Source: Anaerolineales bacterium (GTDB taxonomy: Bacteria > Chloroflexota > Anaerolineae > 4572-78 > NAK82). Taken from it: DNA of 5,721 bases. Position 1 is the first letter of the stretch. The number at the start of each line of letters is the position of its first letter. The stretch covers positions 1-5,721 of the forward strand of contig JAHELX010000417.1 of assembly GCA_024643945.1 (NCBI GenBank), written 5' to 3'. The translations under genes were made by a program, and so were the position numbers. The notes below the pieces were generated by a model. It was not told the DNA's origin, made no database searches, and saw only the letters and a program-made list of their open reading frames with translations. Below, piece after piece: positions 1 through 4,633 of this stretch.

Positions 1-411
1 GGTGATGGCGCGCTCCCTGTAACTGGCGGCCACCGATTCAAACAGCAGGTCGGCGGAAGGGCGCACGAAATGAACCAGTTCCGACTGGGAAAGAGAAAGG
101 GTGCCGTCGGGGTTGACCAACAGGTGCCGGTCAGGCGGAGCGATGTAGACCGTGGATGGCTGCAGGCGGTCCGCCTCCTTAGCCTGCTTGACTTGAAGCA
201 AGGTGCGCCGGCCCAGAATCTCCGCCATCAGGCTGCGATGGCGGGGGTCCAGGTGCTGCACCAGGACGACAGCCGCCGGAAAGTCGGCCGGCAAATTCGA
301 TAAGACCAGGCTCAAGGCGGTCAGCCCGCCTGCAGAGGCAGCCAGGGCTACCACGTCGTAGGCTGCATTGGCAAAATGCGCCGTTATGCTTTGTTCTTGG
401 ACCGTAGGCAT
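1..411 (-). CDS. cheB: CheB-type protein-glutamate methylesterase, N-terminal part (3' end outside window)
   Basis: CheB hydrolyses methyl-glutamate (and deamidates Gln) on chemoreceptors in the cytoplasm. The 137 visible codons hold the first half of the catalytic domain. The nucleophile motif AASAGG has Ser26, and the QHLDP motif has His53; their spacing is close to that of the Salmonella CheB Ser/His pair. The conserved stretches YIAPPDRHLLV (89-99) and VRPSADLLFESVA (116-128) follow. The catalytic Asp lies beyond the window edge. The domain begins almost at the N-terminus, so the usual receiver domain and linker are missing. This is therefore a stand-alone methylesterase or the front of a CheB-CheR-sensor fusion; the window cannot tell which. 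The ATG at 411 is preceded by GGGGGAG with an 8-nt gap, which supports this start. No other chemotaxis gene is in view, and 582 bp separate it from doxX, so it probably has its own promoter. Confidence 0.9.
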   Translation of the reverse strand, partial: MPTVQEQSITAHFANAAYDVVALAASAGGLTALSLVLSNLPADFPAAVVLVQHLDPRHRSLMAEILGRRTLLQVKQAKEADRLQPSTVYIAPPDRHLLVNPDGTLSLSQSELVHFVRPSADLLFESVAASYRERAIT

Positions 412-469
412 GAGGTCATCTCCCCCTGGCGAGCGTCACTGTCCGGGGACAGGTACAAAGGTAAGGTGA

Positions 470-489
470 GGCAGCCTTTCCAGGCTGCC
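470..489. repeat. 20-bp palindrome, copy 1 of a dispersed repeat
   Basis: GGCAGCCTTTCCAGGCTGCC forms a perfect 8-bp stem with a TTCC loop. The same 20 bases occur at 4335-4354, inside a miniature element. Similarity runs a little further on one side (CCA then GCGG). This copy lies in the presumed 5' leader of cheB, where it could form an RNA hairpin. No terminal repeats like those of the second copy are recognisable here. Confidence 0.75.
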
Positions 490-497
490 CATGCGGG

Positions 498-588
498 CTA
501 GTGCCCCATCAAAGTGATTTTGATAAGTTAGATTCGGCCTCATGGGCGTAGTCTGTATCCTATCATAATCCCTGTGATGGGGTACTAG
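498..588. repeat. Separated inverted repeat upstream of cheB
   Basis: CTAGTGCCCCATCA (498-511) and TGATGGGGTACTAG (575-588) are inverted copies matching at 13 of 14 positions, with a G-T wobble as the only exception. A 63-bp interior separates them. A smaller ATCAAA/TTTGAT inverted pair lies just inside the left arm. It may be a decayed mobile-element end pair or a leader RNA fold; the sequence does not say which. Confidence 0.45.
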
Positions 589-756
589 AAAGCCCCCCAC
601 GACTGATCTTTATTCAGGGGACCGGCGTTCCTGGCGGTGACATGCCTTTCCACTCGGATGGGTAACGGTCAGTCACTCTGGCTCCGCTGATGTGGAGAGT
701 GTCAGCCCCAGCGTCAAAAAGACAGGGAAGAAAAGAACAAGGAGAATTGGGCGCAC

Positions 757-903
757 ATGCTAGATCGGCGGGAGATAAACGAGCTATGCCGGCTTTGGGG
801 CTCTCAGCGCATCTCCAACTTTATTGTACTTCACCTGGATTGTGAAGGCAAGTCCAAAAAAGTAAAGGGGAGCAAATCTCATTTTGAAGCCAGTATTTTG
901 TAG
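757..903 (+). CDS. Doubtful 48-codon ORF of unknown function
   Basis: An ATG at 757 opens 48 codons (MLDRREINELCRLWGSQRIS at the start), ending at a TAG that is the first triplet of the palindromic repeat at 900-954. An AAGGAG sequence lies 12 nt upstream, rather far for a ribosome binding site. The product is polar, with a Lys-rich stretch near the C-terminus, and matches no family I recognise. It could be the 5' remnant of a gene cut by the repeat, or chance. It is the only candidate plus-strand gene in the window. Confidence 0.15.
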   Translation: MLDRREINELCRLWGSQRISNFIVLHLDCEGKSKKVKGSKSHFEASIL

Positions 904-954
904 GACAAGCTGTTAGCTCGTCGTCTCCTAGGACAAGCTAACAGCTTGTCCTAC
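900..954. repeat. Compound palindrome with alternative pairings
   Basis: GTAGGACAAGCTGTTAGCT (900-918) and its exact reverse complement (936-954) are 19-bp arms around a 17-nt loop. The 11-mer TAGGACAAGCT recurs directly at 929-939, where it can instead pair with 943-953 around a 3-nt loop. The unit therefore looks like two tandem palindromes, the first partly decayed. It lies 39 bp downstream of the doxX stop on the transcribed strand. It may act as a doxX terminator, but no long T-run follows, so a dispersed palindromic repeat is the safer call. Confidence 0.75.
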
Positions 955-978
955 TTTATTGAAATCACACGTATTGAA

Positions 979-997
979 TTTTCAGACACACTCTCAG
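979..997. repeat. Element-end-like sequence overlapping the doxX stop codon
   Basis: On the minus strand CTGAGAGTGTGTCTGAAAA differs at only two of 19 positions from the end of the miniature element at 4307-4325 (CTGAGAGCGTGTTTGAAAA). The doxX TGA stop lies inside it. No convincing partner end was found within the intergenic region, so this may be a solo or decayed element end rather than a complete insertion. Confidence 0.5.
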
Positions 998-1524
998 GCT
1001 GCCTGCTGCTCATGCCCGCGCCGTGCAGGGCTCACCAGCAGCTCGCCAACGGTCACCAGCAGCATCGCGACCAGGACGACCACGTATGTCAGTGGCTCAG
1101 GCAGCGTCAGATGGAGCACGCGCTCGAGCGCGTAATACCCCGGCCCGGTCAGGCCGACGACGAAGGCGACCGTTGTCAGCACCAGCGGCCACTCAATACC
1201 TCTGTTCGCATTCCATAAGCCGTTGGCCCAATGCACCTTGACGATGGCGACCAACATATCGCCGATGAGCACGGCCGCCGCCACAGGCGTCAGCAGGCCT
1301 AGCGCGAATCCCAATCCCCCCAGGAATTCTCCAAAGGCGCTGACCAGCGCCCAGAAGAACGGGGGGCGGATGCCCAATGTCTCCAGATGATTGGCGTGGC
1401 CGCGCAGCCCTGGTCCACCAAACACGCCCAACAACTTCTGCAGACCGTGACCGACGAACAAGAGGCCGACCACGATGCGCAGGATCAACAAACCTACGTT
1501 AATCGTGATAGGTGTAAGCATCAT
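994..1524 (-). CDS. DoxX family membrane protein
   Basis: A small integral membrane protein of the DoxX family, whose members are linked to redox or quinone-related membrane functions but lack a single agreed reaction. Hydrophobic segments lie near residues 8-26, 57-77, 80-97 and 112-127, the family's four-helix core. Family-like features are RIVVGLLFVGHGLQKL (16-31), a Gly-rich loop (36-42), GEFLGGLGFALGLLTP (65-80) and GLTGPGYYALE (124-134). A fifth hydrophobic stretch (145-164) and a short charged tail HEQQAA extend beyond the core. Two adjacent ATGs are possible. GGAGG is 3 nt from the first (1524) but 6 nt from the second (1521), so translation more likely starts at the second, giving 175 residues. 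A response-regulator-type promoter lies 70-130 bp upstream. The TGA stop falls within a mobile-element-end-like sequence, so the tail may have been altered by an insertion. Confidence 0.9.
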   Translation of the reverse strand: MMLTPITINVGLLILRIVVGLLFVGHGLQKLLGVFGGPGLRGHANHLETLGIRPPFFWALVSAFGEFLGGLGFALGLLTPVAAAVLIGDMLVAIVKVHWANGLWNANRGIEWPLVLTTVAFVVGLTGPGYYALERVLHLTLPEPLTYVVVLVAMLLVTVGELLVSPARRGHEQQAA

Positions 1525-1532
1525 TCACCTCC
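1525..1532 (-). promoter_or_regulatory. Ribosome binding site of doxX
   Basis: GGAGGTGA directly precedes the double start ATGATG. The spacing (3 nt versus 6 nt from GGAGG) favours the second ATG at 1521. Confidence 0.7.
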
Positions 1533-1591
1533 ATAATTCTCTGCCTTCAATTCGACTTTGCGTCGAGCGGTTGATTCTAACTCGCTCACAT

Positions 1592-1657
1592 AGGATAGCA
1601 CCAAACTTTCTGTCTGTCCTTATGTTCAACGAAAGACCACCTTAAGGAAACCTTAAG
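1592..1657 (-). promoter_or_regulatory. doxX promoter with 11-bp-periodic CTTAAG operator array
   Basis: Reading towards doxX, hexamers CTTAAG (1652-1657), CTTAAG (1641-1646), CTTTCG (1630-1635) and CATAAG (1619-1624) follow one another at exactly 11-bp steps. The last overlaps a -35-like AGGACA (1615-1620). A 17-bp spacer leads to TATCCT (1592-1597), preceded by TGC as an extended -10. OmpR/PhoB-family response regulators are known to bind direct repeats with 11-bp period, often in place of a good -35. The same layout occurs at 4457-4534. Transcription would start near 1585, giving a leader of about 60 nt. The regulator itself is not in the window. Confidence 0.7.
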
Positions 1658-1826
1658 GCAACTGCTCACCCTCCCGCAGGTTTTGACAAACGCCAAATAC
1701 CCACGCAGTGCAACCTGCCCCGTGGGGGGGCTTTGCTCCGGGAGGGTAGGCTAGGAAACCTTAAGGCAACTGCTCACCCTCCCGCAGGTTTAGACAAAGG
1801 CCAGAGACCCACGCAATGCAACCTGC
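1645..1826. repeat. Direct duplication of about 74 bp with a 108-bp period
   Basis: Bases 1645-1718 and 1753-1826 match at 69 of 74 positions, and the first 39 are identical. Each copy starts with AGGAAACCTTAAGG, so the duplication includes the distal hexamer of the doxX operator array. Each continues through CCCTCCCGCAGGTT. The 34 bp between copies contain a G-run and are not repeated. This is a local segmental duplication in the doxX upstream region. Confidence 0.85.
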
Positions 1827-1833
1827 GGGAGGG
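1777..1833. repeat. Long hairpin in second repeat copy
   Basis: CCCTCCCGCAGGTT (1777-1790) and AACCTGCGGGAGGG (1820-1833) form a perfect 14-bp stem around a 29-nt loop. In the first repeat copy the left arm is identical, but the right arm has decayed to AACCTGCCCCGTGGGGG. There is no T-run on either side, so a simple terminator role is not supported. Confidence 0.75.
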
Positions 1834-1853
1834 CGTTTATGCCACTGAATTGT

Positions 1854-1891
1854 GTGAGCAGGCCCCTTGTCTTCCGGGAGGGCCTGCTCAC
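1854..1891 (-). terminator. Possible terminator hairpin downstream of the lipoprotein gene
   Basis: GTGAGCAGGCCC (1854-1865) and GGGCCTGCTCAC (1880-1891) form a perfect 12-bp, GC-rich stem with a 14-nt loop, about 70 bp past the lipoprotein stop. A T-tract is lacking, so this could instead be another palindromic repeat. Its position between two genes that each have their own upstream region suits termination. Confidence 0.4.
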
Positions 1892-1962
1892 CACGGCGTC
1901 CCGGCCGCCGACCACAACGAATATGAGTTTGTCCGGTATTGTAGCTACTTATCTTAATTGAG

Positions 1963-4215
1963 TCATTGGACGACCACCACCTGGAGCCGAAACAGGCGCG
2001 AGGGTGCGCCGCAGGGCGGTTGCGCCTGGCGGCAAATCGGATCGCCTGTAGCACTCAGCGTGGTACGACCTGGCTGGTGGGCTTCGTACAAGCCCTGGGA
2101 GCCCCGAATGGTCAGCACATTCACCACGCGGCTGACGATGGCGGGATCATCCACCGTGACCGTCCAGTTATAGTCGGCGCCTAAATCGAGCAGGAAGCGT
2201 TGGCCGGGCTGGAGTGTAATCGTCTGCCCGTCATCGGCCAGGGTGACCGTCGGCAACGACGAAAGAGGCGAGATGCTCACCGTGAGCGTCACCTGGCCTC
2301 GGCCGAGCAGCGCGATGATGTAGTCACCCGTCTGCGGCAGGGCGAATTCCCAGTGTCCCGGCGTGAAGGATGCGGGCGGCATGGGGTTATCCTCCGGGTC
2401 CAGCAGCGCCAGAGTGGCGTTGCCGCTGGCGGCAATGGCCATTTGCTGTCCCGCTTGTGCCCTGAGTATATAGCCCTGCGGGATGCCCCGCGTCAGATTG
2501 GCGGTAACAGTCGCCGACGTGGCACCTGGCGCGAAATTGATGCGTTGCAGCGTCGCGGGCAGCGGCACAGGCGCGGGTGTCTGGGCTGGCAGGGGCGAGA
2601 TGTAAATGCTCAGGGTCACCTTCCCGGCCCCGAGCAGGGCGAGGCTGTAGTTACCGGTTTGGGGAAGATTTGTCGCCCATGGTCCCGGCTGAGATAGGAC
2701 GCCCGTCAACGGGTTGTCTTGGGGGTCATATAGCTGCGCGCTCACCTGGCCGCTGGCGGTGATGGTCATGTGCTGTCCTGCCTGCGCCCGCAAGGCATAG
2801 GCCTGGGGCACGCCGGGGGTTAGGTCGGCCGTCAACCTGTAAGTTGTACTCCCCGGCGCAAAGTTGATTGGCTGGCGGGTAGGCGACAGCGGAATAGCTT
2901 CTGGGATGGGGGTGGATACTGGGGTGGGTACTGGAGGAAGGACAACCGGCGCCAGCGTGCTCCAGTTCTGCCCCCCATCGTGGGTCACGTAGAGCTGTGG
3001 CCCGTCGGTAATCCACCCGTTATTGGTATCGACGAAGTCGAGGCTGCCGACCAGATTCAGGGTCGGGAGCTGGGCAACTGTGACCCAGCTCTGGCCGCCA
3101 TCGTAGGTGACATACAATTCCTGGCCGTCGGTAACCCATCCGGTATTGGCGTCGATGAAGTCCGGGCCACCGATCAGGTGCATAAGCGGCAACGCCCTGG
3201 GACTCCAGGTCACGCCGCCGTCGTTGGTGAGGTAAAGAAATGCGCTCTCGCCGGTCGCTGTGTAAATTTGCACGGCGAAAAATCCAACTTGTGACGAGAC
3301 GAACGCCGGCGGCGTATTGATCCCGCACTGGCAATCTGAAAAAATGTTGGCCGGGTAGCCGGGAGGCGGCAGCAGCGTTTGCTGCTGCCAGCTCTGGCCT
3401 GCGTCGTAAGTCACGTAGAAAAAGAGCCCGCCGCCGGGACAGGAGCCGGCTGCCCAGCCGGTAGCACCATCGCTAAAGGTAAGGCCGCTCTTGTCGCAGG
3501 CAAAGGACAGGCTGCCGGGCGTTGATTGGTTGGGATAACCCGAGGTAAGCGAGACCTCCTGCCACTGCATGCCGCCGTCAACCGTCCTGAAAATCTCAAC
3601 CGCCTCGTGACCTACACCCGCCCCCAGGCTGGCTATGAACCAGCCAAGTTGGGGATCAATGAAATCCATCGGCCCCGGACCACCGCCGCCCTGGATAGAC
3701 AAGGGAACCCCGCCTTCCCATGTTTGCCCGCCATCGGCCGTGCGGTAGATCATCACCGTGGTGAGGTCCGAGCCGCCAGGGGACGAGGCCGCCACCCAGG
3801 CGTGGTCCGGATCCAGGAAGTATGTAGCAGTAATGAAAGCTGACGCAGACCCCGGCGGTGACACATTCTGCCACTCTGCTCCTGCGTCGGTTGTATGGAA
3901 AACAGCCGGCGGGCCATTACTGACCGTGCCGGTTGCCCATCCCTCGCCTGGCGTCAGCATATGCATCGAGGTTAACGTCACTGGCCCCTGGGATGAGACG
4001 CTGGGCGACGGAGTCGGGCTGGGGCTGGAGACCACGGCTGTAGGTATTGGGGTTGGCGTGGCACTTACGGCTACGGTTGGCGCCAGCGTGGGAGATGGTG
4101 CACTCGGCGTAATTCCGCTGCTGACCGGCGTTCTGACAGCCGGCCCACAGCCGGCCAGGAACAGCAGGCCGACTACAACGCAGATTCGAGCGATCATACG
4201 CAAGTCATAGTTCAT
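1963..4215 (-). CDS. Large lipoprotein: Asp-box (Ycf48/BNR-like) beta-propeller, two PPC-like repeats, chagasin-like C-terminus
   Basis: The signal peptide (core 8-21) ends in the lipobox LAGC with Cys23, so the protein should be lipid-anchored outside the cytoplasm. A Pro/Ser/Thr-rich linker (24-78) follows. Residues 79-420 carry seven Asp boxes of the form T-x-D-x-G-x-x-W at 108, 159, 211, 269, 330, 370 and 411. Each is preceded by a GW-like strand (for example EGWATG, LGWFIAS, TGWVTDG), as expected for a seven-bladed propeller of the sialidase/Ycf48 type. No catalytic sialidase residues are evident. After a Pro-rich linker (421-447) come two similar modules (about 448-542 and 556-650), each with NFAPG, RAQAGQ and LPQTG motifs, resembling PPC (pre-peptidase C-terminal) domains. 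Residues 655-750 resemble chagasin/I42 inhibitor-like domains. A scaffold, binding or assembly role is likely; the ligand is unknown. The ATG overlaps the VOC-remnant stop (ATGA), and no clear Shine-Dalgarno is present. An alternative start is Met7. Confidence 0.85.
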   Translation of the reverse strand: MNYDLRMIARICVVVGLLFLAGCGPAVRTPVSSGITPSAPSPTLAPTVAVSATPTPIPTAVVSSPSPTPSPSVSSQGPVTLTSMHMLTPGEGWATGTVSNGPPAVFHTTDAGAEWQNVSPPGSASAFITATYFLDPDHAWVAASSPGGSDLTTVMIYRTADGGQTWEGGVPLSIQGGGGPGPMDFIDPQLGWFIASLGAGVGHEAVEIFRTVDGGMQWQEVSLTSGYPNQSTPGSLSFACDKSGLTFSDGATGWAAGSCPGGGLFFYVTYDAGQSWQQQTLLPPPGYPANIFSDCQCGINTPPAFVSSQVGFFAVQIYTATGESAFLYLTNDGGVTWSPRALPLMHLIGGPDFIDANTGWVTDGQELYVTYDGGQSWVTVAQLPTLNLVGSLDFVDTNNGWITDGPQLYVTHDGGQNWSTLAPVVLPPVPTPVSTPIPEAIPLSPTRQPINFAPGSTTYRLTADLTPGVPQAYALRAQAGQHMTITASGQVSAQLYDPQDNPLTGVLSQPGPWATNLPQTGNYSLALLGAGKVTLSIYISPLPAQTPAPVPLPATLQRINFAPGATSATVTANLTRGIPQGYILRAQAGQQMAIAASGNATLALLDPEDNPMPPASFTPGHWEFALPQTGDYIIALLGRGQVTLTVSISPLSSLPTVTLADDGQTITLQPGQRFLLDLGADYNWTVTVDDPAIVSRVVNVLTIRGSQGLYEAHQPGRTTLSATGDPICRQAQPPCGAPSRLFRLQVVVVQ

Positions 4216-4311
4216 AGGTATCTTCTGGTCTGGCGTGGCTCCAGTAAGCTAAACACGTTGCCATACAGGTCTTCGAAATCGGCTTTCACCCCGTACGGTT
4301 GTTCTTCTGAG

Positions 4312-4384
4312 AGCGTGTTTGAAAAGTGGAGTGGGGCAGCCTTTCCAGGCTGCCCAGGCGGACCCCCCGACCTTTCAGACAACC
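4312..4384. mobile_element. 73-bp miniature insertion element (MITE-like) inside the VOC remnant
   Basis: The segment is flanked by direct copies of TCTGAG (4306-4311 and 4385-4390; CTCAGA on the minus strand), consistent with a 6-bp target duplication. Its ends are imperfect inverted repeats: GCGTGTTTGAAA reading inward from one side and GTTGTCTGAAAGG from the other, sharing a TGT-TGAAA core. The centre is a 9-bp-stem palindrome. It has no coding capacity and would need a transposase supplied elsewhere. Removing the element and one target copy restores a continuous VOC reading frame, which supports insertion. A nearly identical end sequence occurs at 979-997. Confidence 0.6.
4335..4354. repeat. 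20-bp palindrome, copy 2, core of the miniature element
   Basis: Same 20 bases as 470-489. Here the stem extends to 9 bp (4334-4355). It forms the centre of the element at 4312-4384. Confidence 0.75.
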
Positions 4385-4456
4385 TCTGAGGCGCTTCTGA
4401 ACTTGCCGCCGCGTGAGCGTAGCACCTTATACGTCTTGCGGCCATCGTCTGATTAC

Positions 4457-4534
4457 AGGATAGCACTTAGCCTTCCTGATTGTCCTTAAGCTCAACGAAA
4501 GAATACCTTAAGGGAGTCTTAAGGCAATCTTAAG
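4457..4534 (-). promoter_or_regulatory. Promoter with five-phase 11-bp CTTAAG operator array upstream of the VOC remnant and lipoprotein
   Basis: Reading along the minus strand, CTTAAG stands at 4529-4534, 4518-4523 and 4507-4512, a degenerate CTTTCG at 4496-4501, and CTTAAG again at 4485-4490. All are exactly 11 bp apart. The last hexamer overlaps AGGACA (4481-4486), followed by an 18-bp spacer and TGC-TATCCT (-10 at 4457-4462). The stretches TCTTTCGTTGA and GTGCTATCCT are shared with the doxX promoter, so the two are related copies. This suits an OmpR/PhoB-family activator. A transcript starting near 4450 would run through the VOC remnant into the lipoprotein gene, giving it a leader of about 235 nt. 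Confidence 0.7.
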
Positions 4535-4546
4535 ACAATTCCACAC

Positions 4547-4602
4547 CCCCTCCCCCTGCCAAGGGGAGGGGCAACAAGCTCCCTCTCCCTTGAGGGAGAG
4601 GG
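4547..4602 (-). terminator. Two consecutive GC-rich hairpins downstream of the DsbA-like gene
   Basis: CCCCTCCCC (4547-4555) pairs with GGGGAGGGG (4563-4571), and CCCTCTCCC (4581-4589) pairs with GGGAGAGGG (4594-4602) around TTGA. They lie 30-90 bp past the DsbA stop and before the next promoter, a suitable place for termination, although no T-tract follows. The CCCTCTCCC/GGGAGAGGG hairpin resembles a repeat often found between bacterial genes. On the plus strand, four G-runs at 4594-4614 also fit a G-quadruplex pattern. Confidence 0.5.
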
Positions 4603-4633
4603 CCGGGGAGAGGGTGAAAACCAGTCGCCAACA

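Larger units (their letters stand above)
412..993. other. 582-bp intergenic region between cheB and doxX, no convincing gene
   Basis: No recognisable protein or structural RNA is encoded here. The region holds a 20-bp palindrome (470-489), a separated inverted repeat (498-511 with 575-588), a doubtful 48-codon plus-strand ORF (757-903) and a compound palindrome (900-954). On the minus strand a TATGAT-like hexamer followed by TAGGATA lies near 555-568, about 145-155 bp upstream of cheB. It could be its -10 element, but the matching -35 is poor, so I do not call it as a promoter. Confidence 0.5.
4212..4452 (-). pseudogene. Remnant of a VOC (glyoxalase/dioxygenase superfamily) gene
   Basis: Two pieces in different frames together encode the C-terminal half of a VOC protein. 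From 4452, the frame reads SDDGRKTYKVLRSRGGKF and on to RSAS. The lower part reads EEQPYGVKADFEDLYGN followed by VFSLLEPRQ. This matches the usual VOC pattern of a helix, RGVKF, a QPYG strand, F-DxxGN and a closing L-EP Glu. A 73-bp element plus a 6-bp target duplication (79 bp in all) separates the pieces; removing 79 bp joins them in one frame. The 5' half is absent: an in-frame TAA and then promoter sequence (4457-4534) stand where it should be. An 84-codon ORF (4212-4466) crosses the region in one frame, but its N-terminal two-thirds is not VOC-like. Its TGA overlaps the lipoprotein ATG, so residual translation might couple to that gene. Confidence 0.7.

Noticed and set aside
690..705. Partner end for the element-like sequence at 979-997
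   Set aside because: GGAGAGTGTC resembles the end only over a few bases and lacks the TGAAA core; the match is too weak.
1645..1835. CRISPR array
   Set aside because: There are only two copies, of about 74 bp with a 34-bp gap, far from CRISPR repeat and spacer sizes, and no cas gene is present.
2200..2697. 165-codon plus-strand ORF
   Set aside because: It is antisense to the PPC-like repeat region of the lipoprotein; its Arg/Gln/Gly-rich translation is typical of a shadow frame.
3758..4210. 150-codon plus-strand ORF
   Set aside because: It lies opposite the N-terminal half of the lipoprotein gene, has no family resemblance, and is explained by the base composition of the antisense strand.
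4212..4466. 84-codon ORF as an intact gene
   Set aside because: Only its last third is VOC-like; the rest runs through the miniature element and out of the VOC frame, so it is a by-product of the insertion.
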